64,000 bases of DNA from Pleurostoma richardsiae (Eukaryota > Ascomycota > Sordariomycetes > Calosphaeriales > Pleurostomataceae), in NCBI GenBank assembly GCA_030052745.1, contig JANBVO010000025.1, forward strand, positions 434,001-498,000. Reading direction: 5' to 3'. Within the stretch, counting starts at the first letter, position 1. Each line of letters opens with the position of its first letter. Below are positions 42,745 through 54,740 of this stretch, piece after piece. The notes under the pieces were generated by a model. That model ran no database searches. It had not been told where the DNA came from and was given only the letters and a program-made list of their open reading frames with translations. Made by a program: the position numbers and the translations under genes.

Positions 42745-44934
42745 CCCTGAGAGGCCACTCTCCAGCAGAGCGAGCGGTGAGCATGCGACAAAGGCTCAGT
42801 GCGAATTGTTCATCTGTTGTTCGTTTGCAATGCAGAAGAAAGAAAGAGATCGTCTCTACGACATTGTTCGACGCTGAGGTCAGAGAGGCCGGTGGCTGAG
42901 ACCATAGCGGCAGGGGGGCTGCGGATCACTTGAAGTGATCCTAACCAGGCTTCCGTCACAGGCCGGGACGGGACCCTGGAGTGATCCTCATGCTCACCAG
43001 CGTTGGGCCGTTTGGGAAGCACCCCGCCGCAGGTCCTCCTCGTCTCTGACCCGGTTCACAAAGAGGGGTGTAGCGTGGTGGCCAGGGGTTGGATGGAGCG
43101 GCCGTCTGGAGGAGTCCCCTGCTCCGGCACCTGCTGCTGGGCCGCCCCCAAGCGTGATTCGCAAAGCCGTGCCAGGGCTGACCCGGGTGTCTATATTTAA
43201 TTGGTTTTATGCCCATGGATGGGACTCGGCCAATCGCGCTGCCCCTCCGGGTCAAGTGTTTCAGATATGAGATGGCAGCTCCTGGCAAGAAAAGGGGATC
43301 AAAGTGGGCAGACGCATCGACTCGACATAGATCTACCGATAATGACGAGATTTTAGACGACTTGCTGTTTCTTTTCCTCGCAGTAACAGCACTTTGCTTT
43401 CTTGTCCTCAAGGTAATAAAAACGATGTTGTGAAAGGCAGCCAGCCTCGCGCAAGGCGGCCGACGGAGCCAAATTTAGTTGCATCTTTGCAGCGGATAAT
43501 GCTAAGTTTCTAATTTCGGACGGCATATTTGGGATAGGGCGGAATAAAGACGACATCCGCAATGCGCGGTACGGAAGAGGACTCCCTCTGCTAGAAACAA
43601 TTTTGGAACCCGGGATACTCACTGTTCGGCACTGCAACTGCTCCTTGGAAGGAACAGGCGCGCGGTTTTGGTATCGATGAGAGCCTCGGAAACAAGTCGG
43701 CCCACGATATGTATGAAAAGGGGATCATTCATGCGCGGAGGTCTCTCCGTCACCACATCCCGGTCATACAAAACGTGATCGGGAAGGGTAGCCTCGTAGA
43801 CTCTCTCGAACCTGGGATCCTCGCGGAAGGCTTAACAGCGAAAGCTTACTAGGGCAATGGTGCGAAGGAAGCGATTCATGCGAGGTTTCTGTCTGGTCAA
43901 GCATGATGTTTCAGAGCGGTGTGTGGGTGATGAGGGATGAGCCACTGGCACACCACTTGAGCCACTCAAGCTCCGCCCCCGTCATTCACCATTTGAGTCC
44001 AAAAAGCATCCCCCAGAGTCTTGTACTAGAACAACCTTCCTCCCATAAATATGATCCAAGAGCCGCCTCCCTTTCTTATCCCGTCCTCCCCCGCATCAGC
44101 AGATTACAGGGAATTCCGGAGGGATGATTCGAAGCACCCGTGGGCGTTGGTGCGACGGGATTAGGTGACGCTCGGCCTGGCTGCGAGAATGACTGACTTC
44201 GCCTCACTGAACAGGGGTCGGCGTCTCAAGGCCAGGGGAGCAATGCTGAGCTGGCAGCTGCAGCTGCAACGCCACGTTTACGCCGCCGGGCGCACTCGAT
44301 CTCGTTGGGCTCCTAGGTAAGGCTCACCCGTCGCCAGTCGATGATGCTTCGTCATGAGGCAGAGGACAGACTGCACTGTCAAGGTTGAAGCGATAGTTCA
44401 CGACGAACTGGCACGGAAAAGCCCTGCGTTTCGTTAAGTATCTCCCTCACATGTAGAACTGATAGCATATTTTCGCGCCTCTTCCCGCATGCGGCGTTCT
44501 CCAAGATGTTCCTACTCAAGGGCTAGATGCCTTCTCTGCTTCTGTACACTGTCTCTCGCCCAATTTTCTTCCAGTGTTGTCCTCGCTTAGCCGCGCGGTC
44601 CAGTATCGCGAGCCGAAAAGAAAACGCCGAGTGGGGAGTAAATAGTATGCATAGTGCTTTTTTCTTTCTTTTAATCACACAAGAATTCCATTGGCGGGAG
44701 AGCCTGCAGCCGCTGCCCTCCATCTTCTCCTGGCATAGCCTCTATCGCTTGCAGTGTGCTGCCTGGCACTTCTGTGGAAAGTGTGGCTCCCTTCTCCCCC
44801 TCTCCTCTGGTTTTCGGATATTTTCACTGTCCTCTCGCGCCTGTTTCTTCTCCAGTTTCGTCTCCAAAGAAGCCCGACATTGCCGTCAACCAGCTTGGGG
44901 GTCCCGCGACGGGCATGCTTTCTCTGCGCTCACG
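42745..44934. other. Intergenic region with an eroded coding-like stretch
   Basis: No intact gene is recognised in these 2.2 kb. The right half is the promoter region of the STAND-like gene. The stretch at about 43420-43850 reads like protein in two frames with a repeated LEPGIL motif and is listed separately. Confidence 0.5.
43420..43851 (+). pseudogene. Coding-like relic with repeated LEPGIL motif, unidentified
   Basis: One frame reads through AADNAKFLISDGIFGIG, GRGLPLLETILEPGIL and RHCNCSLEGTGARFWYR before a TGA near 43680. The next frame then continues with DESLGNKSAHDMYEKGI, HHIPVIQNVIGKG and SLVDSLEPGILAEGL to a TAG at 43849-43851. The two parts share the pattern G-[RK]-G...LEPGIL. The natural amino-acid mix and the shared motif suggest decayed coding sequence with a frameshift, or two exons. 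There is no clear start codon or splice pair. I do not recognise the family, and chance cannot be excluded. Confidence 0.25.
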
Positions 44935-47900
44935 ATGGAGGTCGTGGGCGCGGTTGCGAGCGTGTATGGGATAGCCGAGGCTTTGGTAAAGATACCAAAG
45001 ATTATTGGGATCCTTAACTCCGTGCGTCATCTCAGAAGCGAAGTCGCCCAAGTCATCAATGAGGTATCTCACCCCCCCCCCCCCCCCCCCCCTTTTTCTA
45101 GCTAGGTGCTGTGAAGTGTGCACCTCAATACCCTCTTGTCTCTCGTATCAAGGCTCAGAGACCCAACTCGAAACTGCCTTTCTGACTTGCATGCAGCTAG
45201 GGACGATACGGCTTATGCACCGCAAAATAGACAAGTTCTTGAAGAGTCTTGAGAATGGGGCGAGCAATAGAGATGTCTTCGATACACGGCTGTTGACCGA
45301 TGGGGACTGGGAACTAGTTCAGGCAGCAGAACGGGATCTGAAAGTCGCGATTGCTGAGCTTGAGAAGCTATGCGACAGTTGTCAGGATACAAAGGGCATG
45401 GAGAACGAGACTCGCCTCAAGAGATGGAAATGGCTGCTTAATAGGCATCAACTTCCAGCTATCCATCAGCAGATCCATCGCGCCCGTGAGAACCTGCACA
45501 TGACTCTGACTCTGCTTTCCTCCCAGTGAGTGCCCTGCAAAGACACCCTAGAGAGGGCCTCCGCCCAGCCGAGAAGCCTGGTGCGTACTGATCGCCATTT
45601 TAGAACAACACACTACGCAAATATGCGCGGGCTGGCGGTGATGCTGGATGTGCAGCAACTGACCATGGCGAATTTTAAGCAGTTGGATGGCCTCCGGCCC
45701 CTAATCGCCGGCTTAAGTGGGAACGGCGCTGACTCTGCCCCTGAGGAGGACGACACGGCAGGAGATGCTGCGCCAGCGGACAACTCTGGCCATGTTCAGC
45801 ATGAAACGGAGGACGCCGTCATGAAAACCGCCGGAGATGCGCATGCGACGAGTCAGAGCAGATTCCTCGATGATGAACTGATCCGCATACAGGCGAAGAT
45901 GCTCGGCATCTGCCTACCCAACTGCCGCTGCCAGTGCCACTTCACGGGGGAAAAGACCTGGCGAGTGAACCCGCTTGCGCAAGTCCTTGGGTCCTTTGTC
46001 GTCAACATGGGAGCGATCCCCATCTTCCAGGCTGCGAGGTGCGACAAGGATGAGTGCATGCGCCGACGCCCATCGATCAGCGTGGAGTACTACGTGCCCG
46101 CCTGGCTGTGCAGATGGGGTTTGTATAGTAGGTCCTCGGTCACCAGCATGGCCGGCTTCGGGGCGACACTGCACTTTACCGTCCGCAGGATTATGGACCC
46201 AGAAGAGGCGAGCTTGATCTTTGGGCGTGTGGAGCAAGAAGATACAGAACGTCTCAAAGACCTTCTCCGCCGCAGACCCTGCTACCCTTTCGACGAGGAT
46301 GCTGCTGGAAATTCGATGCTTTCAGTGGGTGCCTCCCTTCTTCATTTTGAACCTCTCCGCGCTAATTGGCTGCCAAGTATGCTCTCCGCCGTAAGTGGAT
46401 TGACGGTGTGGGCCTGCTGATCGAATTCTGTGAGCCGATTCTCCGCCAGAAAGGGCCTGGAAGGTGCGCTAAGACCCCGCTATCCCCTCCTCTCTGGAAG
46501 ACACATTCACTGGCAATAGGGAGGTTACAGCGTATGCACACTCCTGGCTACGCGAAGAACAGCAGCAGTACGGGCAGTCGAGCAGTAGCACCAAAGTCCT
46601 CCGGAAGCTGCTGTCGTTCAGCCCCGACGCCGAATCTGCCACCACTACTGCTCTCTATTCTGCAGCACTCATTAATGACCTGGCGGGCATGGCAAGAGCC
46701 CTGCACGATGAGCCCTGGTCACTAAATGCCCTAGACTCGATAGGCTTCGCGCCACTACACGTTGCAGCATTACAAGACAACCTCGACGCGCTCAGTGTCC
46801 TGCTGATCGACCATAACGTCGATGTCAACATTCTCAACGTCGAGGGCCAAACTCCGCTAATGGCTGCGGCGTATTCCGGGAGCATCCGCTGTGCAGAGAG
46901 ACTTCTGGACTTCCCTTGCAAATTTGACAGGGCTGACAACGGTGGACAAACTGCCCTTCATATCGCAGCACGTTCAAAAGCAGCGTCGTCCCGCGAAGTT
47001 TTACAGCTTCTCCTGTCGCGCCACAAGGAACTGCTCCAAACCCGCGCCAACTTCGGTGAAACGGCTCTCCACTGCTTACGTGGATCGACAGCTGATCCGA
47101 CTTTGTTTCGCAATAAACTGGAACTACTCCTCGACGCCGGTGCAGACATCAACGACACTGATTACAGCAATAATACCCTGCTCTACTACATCACACAGCA
47201 TGGCAATATCGAGTGCATGCGGGCCGTCGTTGAGGCTGGCCCTAGGTTAGATGGGTCATTCGGCATCAACCATCGGACACTTCTTCACACGTCTGCGCTG
47301 TTTAATAGTATTGCACTGCTGGAATATTTCCGTGAACTAAAGATCTCGGGTCTCGACACGGAGGCTCCCCAGGCAAACGGTGAGACTGCCTGGGACTGTT
47401 TCATATGTATACTCTATATCCCTCCTAACAGGTTGGGTGCCGCTCGTCGGCCAAGTTGGGAGGAAACCAGGGCGTTTGCGGAGCTTTATAGGGACATACG
47501 CGACCGCAACCTCGGATTCGAGTGCGAGATTCTCAAGTCGGTCCTAGAGGCACTGCGCGGCCAGAGAGCAGACGATGCCCGATCCAGGCTGAAACCGCTG
47601 GCAGAGAGGATGGAGAAATGGGGACGCGAAGACGAGGTGAAGACCTTCGAGACCGTTGACCTCCAGATCCGCCAGGGCATGTGGGACGCCGCTGTCGAAG
47701 CCGTGGAGGAGAACATCGAACTCCGGCGGGAGAAGATGACAGAGTCTCCGTGGCAAAGAAATTCCATCTATGGTGAAGAGGTCGATGAATGGTGTAGGAT
47801 CAGAGTGGGATATTATGTTGATGAATGGTGTTACGCTACTTACCGCCGTTATCATCCGGACGAGACCGATGGAGAGGCTGCAGACGAGGCCGATACAGAC

Positions 47901-48002
47901 TGGGTCGATACAGACGAGGAGGTGAATGAAGAAGAAGACGGAGTCGAAGATGATGATGAGCAGCAATCCTTGTCGGGTGATGCTAGCGAGAGCGCGGAGT
48001 AA
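44935..48002 (+). CDS. STAND-like ankyrin repeat protein (fungal NLR-related architecture)
   Basis: Five exons are inferred: 44935-45063, 45161-45525, 45604-46324, 46378-46463 and 46520-48002, giving 927 aa; every join is in phase. Residues 1-160 are a helical N-terminal domain beginning MEVVGAVASVYGIAEALVKI, like the Helo-like or STAND N-terminal domains of fungal NLR proteins. Residues 240-390 form a Cys-rich middle part (LPNCRCQCH, PSISVEYYVPAWLCRWG) seen in fungal ankyrin proteins of this type. No P-loop or NACHT motif is visible. About six ankyrin repeats cover residues 500-690 (GFAPLHVAALQDN, GQTPLMAAAYSG, GQTALHIAARS, LLLDAGADIND). The tail is strongly acidic (EEEDGVEDDDEQQ). A role in non-self recognition or signalling is inferred from architecture only. 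Intron 1 carries a run of 21 C residues next to the donor. Confidence 0.87.
45072..45092 (+). repeat. Poly-C tract (21 C) in intron 1 of the STAND-like gene
   Basis: Twenty-one consecutive C residues begin eight bases after the GT donor at 45064, followed by TTTTT. Such a run is length-unstable in replication and sequencing. Confidence 0.9.
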
Positions 48003-48987
48003 AGTGAGAACGTGAGCATTATACCCCTTTGCCGCCCACCGAAGGAAGTGCCATTGGCAAGGCAGTCCGGGACGAATTGCATGAGATTGAAGACACACCG
48101 TAACTACGTGCTACTTTTTACTCGTCCTTGCCCTCTTTTGTGAGGATCAGGGGAGGTTGCTTGACCAAGAGCAGAGATATTCTGCTTGTTCCATCATCTG
48201 TATAAGTCACAACCCTTCCTTTTGCATTGACATTGGGGAGGTCGGCTGAGTCTAGTTGCGGAGGCTGGCTATTACGATAGACGCGTAAGAATTTCTGTTC
48301 AGATCTAGATTCTCCGTGCCATCAGAAAGGATTACTGGTTGATATATCAGATAGTGTAGGAAAAGGGTGGTGCTCGTGATATCCGGCCCCCTCACCGATG
48401 CTGCGCAAATCATTGTGCCGAACATCGTACGTAGCCGCCCCCCTTGCACCAATGGACAACAGCTCCAGGACCGAAAGGGGAAGGCTGGGATGTTATGCAT
48501 AAAGTCGACGATTTATATAGTTGCGGATTTGCCTGCGGAAAGCGCGAATGATTTAGAAATAACTCAAAAGAGGTTGAACTTTGCTGTTTTGTTCTCCATG
48601 TCTGACAATTCGCTGAAATGTCATGAGGTATGCGGCTTTTTGCTGCAGGATGAGGCCTCCTCGATGTCAGACCGGTTTTCAGGAGCAAAGATGAAGATCC
48701 CTGGCGGTCAAGCCACTTGCGGGCAGGCAGCAAACCAGCGAGCCGAGTCATCCAATCCCAGCGGCGCTCCCCGATCGCCTCGCAGATCGATCGGTCCCCG
48801 TACATGCCAAAGGCCAAATGACCACGAAACCTGCCACCTTTCATTAACTCCTCTCGCCGACGCTTCGCCATCTCGACATCTCGACATCTCGACACCTCAG
48901 GACGCTTGCCCTCGCCTCATGTGTCTGCGAAACCGGCTCCTCCGATCCTATCGCCGCTTCCGCTACGGTCCCATCCCCTACTACACA
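48003..48987. other. Intergenic and promoter region
   Basis: This lies between the STAND-like stop and the claudin-like start. The frame of the claudin-like gene is open upstream to 48367, but that part has no family features, and homologues of this type start at the hydrophobic segment. A triple 8-base repeat is at 48869-48892. No separate gene is seen. Confidence 0.5.
48869..48892. repeat. 8-bp tandem repeat CATCTCGA, three perfect units
   Basis: Three perfect copies of CATCTCGA are followed by a decayed fourth (CACCTCAG). They lie about 95 bases before the claudin-like ATG, so they are probably in the promoter or leader. Confidence 0.85.
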
Positions 48988-49868
48988 ATGACCCGCGTCT
49001 TCGTCTACAGCGCCGCCCTCGTGGCCCTCGCCGCAGGTGAGTCCAGCCAGTTCCCCCGCCTTATCTTATCGCGCTGTCGTCATCGCGCTGCATGCGCTCT
49101 CCGCCATCACGACAGCTCTAACCACCAGCCCTGCTCGAGTCCCCTGCACAAACGAACTTGATCCTCTGCATCTTCGATTGATGAAGCGCAGCTGACAAGA
49201 TGTGACCCTTCTCCCCCTCCAGCGACGGCAATGACCCTCGTCTCCATCCTCACCCCGCACTGGGTCTCCTACTCCGTCACCGCGCCCACCGGCTCGACCT
49301 TCTACCAGCACATCGGCCTGCACAAGAGCTGCGACTCCATCGCCGGCGCGTGCCGGCCCTACCCGGCCGCCCGCGACTGCGCCGGCGGCGAGCGCGGCTT
49401 CTGCTCCATGTGGCGCACCACCGGCTTCCTCATGTCCTTCGCCACCGTCGCCGAGCTGGCCACCCTCGTCGGCTTCGCCGTCATCATGGGCGGCGGCAAG
49501 TACCGCCGCGAGACCGGCTGGAGGATCCTGGGCGCCATGCTGCTGCTCGTCGCCGCCATTGAGCTGTCTGCCATGTCCATCGTGGTGAGTTCCTTTCCTG
49601 TTGCTCACCCTCCCCCTGGGGATGTCTCCCTCTTCTGAAAGGTGGAAAGATGCTTTGTTTCGCTGACCAGTTCTCTTACTGCCAGACGTACCTGATTGAC
49701 AACGACGACAAGTTCCTCGTCCCCGGATACCACCTCGACACCTCCTGGATCCTCTGCACCATCAGCGCGGGCGTGTCCGTACTCTGCGCCGTCGGCCTGG
49801 CTGCGTCGGTGCTCTTGCTCCCACCCGAAGACGGCTACGAGTTCCTCGACGACCCCATCAGCGCGTAA
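48988..49868 (+). CDS. Claudin/SUR7-like four-pass membrane protein
   Basis: Three exons are inferred: 48988-49036, 49223-49584 and 49686-49868, giving 197 aa. The first exon (16 codons) is part of the first helix, MTRVFVYSAALVALAA-ATAMTLVSIL, split by a 186-base intron. The extracellular loop after TPHWVSY contains five cysteines (KSCDS, GACRPY, ARDCAGGERGFCSMW), the claudin/PMP22-like arrangement. Helices 2 to 4 are TTGFLMSFATVAELATLVGF, WRILGAMLLLVAAIELSAM and WILCTISAGVSVLCAVGLAA. The sequence ends shortly after LLLPPEDGYEFLDD. Fungal members lie at the plasma membrane or eisosomes; the precise function of this one is unknown. I start at 48988 because hydrophobic sequence begins there and the context ACACAATGAC is acceptable. 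Confidence 0.85.
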
Positions 49869-50875
49869 GCATTGCGGGGCGGCTGGTTATCCGCTTCGCA
49901 TTGCTTATATCTTGTTTTCCATACATCATCATACATGCAGGACAGAAGAGGTGTCTTGGGTTGATTTCAGTGCCGTTTGACGATACATGAGATGCGTTCC
50001 TTTCCTTGGATTCTTGGATTCTTGCCACGAATAAGGGCAATTTAGCATTGATACCTTTGCATGATGGGGGTGTTACAGAGGAGCCATCAATGTCTTCTGA
50101 GGTTCGAATGACTTACGGTGGATGATAATAATGAAACTAGAGAGTAATACACGCATTCTTGAACCGTAGTTGTACCTGACCTATCTCAACGAATGGAGTA
50201 TCACCAAGCTCGAAACGAGCAGGGCTATCAGCTAACATCTGCAGAGCACGCAGACGCAGCGCAAGTCGAGATGATGAGTGCATAGGCGCACTGGTCCTAG
50301 CCCCCAGGATCCGTCCCAGATCCTCTACCTTCCTGTTCCCTTTTATACCATGCCCAGGTCATAGATATATGAGCACGTGAGGAAGGGAGCGATTTGATAG
50401 CACTCAGTCCAACATCGTTATGTCGAGATTGCTTCTGGAATGTCAAACAAGCTCTTCCGTACGAGAGGACTACTCAGGAGATATCCGTCCTCATAAAACC
50501 CCCACGATCTCAAGAGCCGGTCCCCGTTATCTTTTCAATGCGGTGTTATCAGTCCGGGGAAAGCTGGGGAAGTCTAAGTGCCACGTATAAACGGCGCTAA
50601 GAAAGATGCCGAGGCCCGCAACCCGGCCGACGACCCTCCCCGGCTCTGGACCAACCACCTCGGGAGTATTTACAATCTCACAACCTCCCCTTCTCACCTG
50701 AATCTTTATGAGAGCAAGTCGGCCATCTTAAGCAGCATCCTCCCCTCTAGCTACAACTCAGAAATCACAACTCAGAAGTGATCTCACATCCAAAAGAAGC
50801 CGCAGCTTGATTCGGCATCTAATCCCCCGAAAACAAGACCCCACCACCACACCCCCGCCCCAGATACTCAGCACA
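49869..50875. other. Intergenic region upstream of cytochrome b5
   Basis: No motif-bearing frame is found in these 1.0 kb. The last 200 bases have the C/A-rich, CCACC-repeating look of a fungal 5' leader (for example ACCCCACCACCACACCC before the ATG). Confidence 0.55.
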
Positions 50876-51249
50876 ATGTCAGAAAAGTCATACACGACCG
50901 CCGACGTCGCCGCGCACAAGGACGCCGACAGCGGGATGTGGATCATCGTCGACACGGGCGTGTACGACATCACGAGTTGCGTCTCTCCTCATCCTCCCTC
51001 CTCCCTCCCCCAACCCCTTCCCTTCCCAATCTCTCTCCTTTCTGCGTCTCTTTTACACTGTCGGGCTCAGCCCACTGACACGATACCCAAGACTTCCTCG
51101 ACGAGCACCCCGGCGGCGCCAAGATCCTCAAGCGCATGGCCGGCAAGGACGCATCCAAGCAGTTCTGGAAGTACCACAACCAGGGCGTGCTGGACAAGTA
51201 CGGCGGCAAGCTGAAGGTCGGGGACGTCAAGGAGGCCGCCAAGCTGTGA
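50876..51249 (+). CDS. Cytochrome b5-like heme-binding protein, single domain
   Basis: Electron carrier of the cytochrome b5 family. Two exons are inferred, 50876-50975 and 51092-51249, with a 116-base intron in phase 1; the product is 85 aa. The splice joins YDIT-N-FLDEHPGGAKIL, which rebuilds the heme pocket with the first axial histidine in HPGG. The second axial histidine is in FWKYHN. There is no C-terminal membrane anchor, so it is a soluble single-domain form, shorter than microsomal b5 (about 120-140 aa). It could serve as electron donor for desaturases or P450s in the cytosol. The partner cannot be inferred from the neighbours. Confidence 0.92.
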
Positions 51250-51595
51250 GGTCACTGTTGTGTCTGCGCGATCGATAGAAGGAGGGGGGAAGGGAGTGAA
51301 TGAGTCTCGTGGAGCGGACGACTCAATGAGAAGCGGGAGTTAAGGGAGTCAAAGCTTCCTGTCGACTTTCATCCGCGGGTATCTGGCCGATAGAAGCCAG
51401 CATTGGTCGTTGGAACGACCTATGAGTAGACTTGGATATTGTTCTTCGCACCTTGCACAGCACAATGTTGCCCTCTCCACCCCTTGAGGCAATCAGAATT
51501 TACATATAATCTCGCATTGGTATCATGAATGGTATCATACAGCATACTCTACATCCCTCTTAACACTGTCAAGCCATAGCGTCACCACACAGTCC
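51250..51595. other. Convergent intergenic spacer
   Basis: 3' flanks of the cytochrome b5 gene (plus) and the seven-exon membrane protein gene (minus). No other feature is seen. Confidence 0.6.
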
Positions 51596-54500
51596 TCAAA
51601 GCCAACTTTTATCGTCACTGAGCCTTTCGTAACTACTAGGCTTGTTTCCAGGTTCATACTCCACCTCGGAGTTGCTGTACCTGCCTCTCCAGGGCCTATC
51701 ATGCGCCTCCTCGAAGAAGAAATGGTTGTTCGACGGCAAGTACGAGATTCTATATGGGACCACAAGGTCCGCCTTCTCTGCGCCGCCTCCGCAGCTACCC
51801 TTAAGCTGTTCACTAGGCGGTGAGTTGACAGCGAGAGCAAAGAGGTTCGCCGGTTCGGTGAAGTCGGTGACAAGGCCCGACCGGATGATGAAGTAGGCGA
51901 GGCAGGAGAGATTGATAATAAATACCAGCGCTAGTACGACGTAGAACACTCCGTGCCAGCTGCTGGTGTGCGATGATGTGTACTCCTGCGTCATGATGCT
52001 GGCGTTGAAGGACTGCAGCACACCCGGCAGGCCAAGCTCGTGCATGGGATAGTCCCAGCGCTCGCGGAACGGTGTTTGTAGGGCACCGGACACCAAGGTA
52101 GAACTAATCAAGACAGCCAGCGCCTCAGCCATCGACGGGAGCAAGCTCGCCAGTTTCGGCTTTGTCAGGGCCAGCTCCGTCAAGATGCGCGCATTCGACG
52201 CGTTGTCATTGCCGACGCCACCATTCAGATCAATGGCCAGCCGCCACTGGTCGACCATGTTCTTCCAGTCTATGGATGTCTTGACGGTGACATTAAGGAA
52301 TGAGCGATGATAGCTATCTAGGTCATCAGCGTCTTCGCAGTGTGCCTTCATGCGTGCACCGCTTGTTCCAGATATGTTGAAGTGGGTCGAGCATTTGGGC
52401 GATGTCCATGAACGTAGCTCACAGAGAGTGTAATTGGCGATATTGCGATTCTTACCAAAGACATATATTGCGTCCGAGCCGATGACAGTCGTATTGGTGA
52501 TAATATTTGAATCGATAGGGTACTAAGAGGACAGTTAGTTTGACTAGCAGTGTCTCTAGCATGCACATCCCGTACCAGTTGGAAGACAGGCGGCCGTCGA
52601 CCATAGGCCTCGCCCCAACGAAAGATGTCGTCAACCGTGGTCGAGTTGAGCCATTCGACGTTGCTGACCACTGGGGTTTCGGTCTGCCACTGTGCGTAGC
52701 CGATCTTTTGGCCAGGTACGCTCGTCGTGTTTGTCTTTGCGTTCGGCCACTCGGTGTATACCAAAGGAGCCATCTCTTCTGGTGAGACGTTTACACACAT
52801 CACGTTCACCGCCGGAGAAACAACGCTTGCCTTGATGGCATACTCCCCAACACCGGACAACTCACTCGGTTGCAGCATCTTATTGATCGGGTTTGTGGCT
52901 GCGGCGTACACACCTGCAGCAGTCAGTACCCATGCGAGGAAAGCAGAGTAAAACAGGCATAGTGTAGAGGGAGATTACTATCACTCACCGGCATGAGGCA
53001 TAGCAAGAGTGATGTTGTTGATGATTCTCTGATGCAACTCAAAGCTCCTCGTCGCGTTTGAGTTCTCGGTCTCTATCCACGCAGCAGTGAGGGTTGTGTT
53101 GTCGAAAAGTGTTGCAGTCCCTGGTGGCCGCTGTGCAATATCAATCACCTCGCTTGTCCCGTTGGTGCTGATATCGTGCCAAGTTGACCTGCATGACGAC
53201 CATGTTACTCGGTGCGCTAAGCATACTGGTAGCAGCGGTATATGAGGCTTCATAAACGATTGTACGGTGAAAATGAAACTCACAAGAACGCCAGGAAGTT
53301 ATGATAGGCTGTATTTGTGCCCGTTAGTCAATAACTCGGGCGTGTGCAAGAAATTTAGGATGTCGGTCGTATAGATGGGAGGTAATACAGAAATTGAAGA
53401 GGGCAAGGATACTGGAGGAGGGCAGAGCCTGAACTATCCAGGAACATGTAAACGCACAGTTTCCAGAGTACTGAACGTCAAGGCAAGAATACCCTGCGAA
53501 CGAGTCGAAGTTTGGATTTTCGGGGTCCATGCTCAAGGGTGTAGCGCAACTGTCCCTGACAAAGAAAGGGTTGGCGTACGAAGACACGACGTAGCCCTGT
53601 AGAAGTCTGTGCTGCCAGTCGCTGAATTTCAACTTTGGGGACACCATAGCGTCGGAAGCTGTCGTGTAGAACGTAGCTACGACGGTCGCTATGAGGGTAG
53701 TCGCTCCTAGGAAGGTCACAGCCGCATAGTGCAAGGTCTCGCCATGGGTGATCAACGAGCCCGGTTGCTAGTCCTGTCAGAGTAATACGCTTGAATATGG
53801 GAGATCTTGCGAACATACCACCACCCAGTTGCGCATCATCATCTCAGAGAGAGTCGTGCCTTTCGACTGCCGCACAAATGCCCTGCGAGTTAGAACTTGT
53901 CCGATGAAGGCCACAAAGACCGTGACAAACGACAGTTCAATGGACTTCGCCAAGAGTGCCGTCAGAAGTGATGCTGTTGACGGCAGTAGTGTGCCAGCAG
54001 AAGATATTTTGCGACCCCAACGCGGTTGAACAATGGCGACCACTAGCCACACGCCGCTGAGCACCGTTGAATATACTGACAGGAGCAGGATCCAAACGGA
54101 CAGCCAGCTACGTCTGCCCTTACGAACGTCTGCCCTTGAGCTGCATCCGTCAGTCGCTTTGGCTGAAGATTGGCGGTTAGCACCGTGAGCACTTTCTCGA
54201 GAGCGCTAAAGAGACGGCTCCCATACCATCCTTCTTAGCAAAGTCGACGGCATCTTCTTCATCGATTCCCTGGACTGTACTCATGCTCCGGAGATGTCTC
54301 GTTTGGTGCAATCCTGAGCCAGCATTGTCTGCATTGGCGGTGTCTGCTATGTTGCCGTCGTCCAAATCCTTAAGAGGAGTCTCCGCCGCCGCCGCGCCAC
54401 CTTTGTTCCAAGCCATTGCGATTGACTCCCTTAGATTGCTGGGATAGTCGCCCGGGAGTTCCGCCCGCACCGATACACGGGCATAGCCACTTAATGTTTG

Positions 54501-54740
54501 GCTGGGCGCTTTCGAGACCTCAATGAACGAGGTAGAAGCGTTCGATAAGGGAGTCAATAAGCCGTCGCGACTAGAGCTATGGGTATGCGACGGTGAGGAG
54601 GGTTTCGAGCCGACAGGCTTCCGTGGAATAGTCATATATCCGTCAGTAATTCGCGTGCCAATGCCAGATACAGTCGATAACCCGCTTGAGGAAAGCGGTT
54701 GCTGCTGGGCCAAAGCAGCCGGGTCAGACATTATGTCCAT
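51596..54740 (-). CDS. Fungal multipass membrane protein with large glycosylated loop, function unknown
   Basis: Seven exons are inferred on the minus strand: 54740-54193, 54140-53819, 53767-53458, 53308-53284, 53188-52989, 52913-52576 and 52522-51596. Together they give 889 aa with every join in phase. Exon 4 is a 25-base microexon (YHNFLAF). Residues 1-185 are polar and Ser-rich, presumably cytosolic. Helix 1 is WILLLSVYSTVLSGVWLVVA, helix 2 lies in AKSIELSFVTVFVAFIGQVL, and QPGSLITHGE precedes helix 3. Then comes a long outer domain with many N-x-S/T sequons and several Cys, a last helix (FYVVLALVFIINLSCLAYFI) and an 85-residue tail. The motif KSIELSFVTVFVAF with RNWV-QPG is characteristic of a broad mould-specific family without known function. 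I start at 54740; the frame is open to 54869 but the extra part looks like leader sequence. Confidence 0.83.

Noticed and set aside
48367-48987. 207-codon in-frame extension of the claudin-like gene
   Set aside because: The added part has no domain, includes an 8-base repeat typical of leaders, and would place a long polar stretch before a first helix that normally begins the protein.
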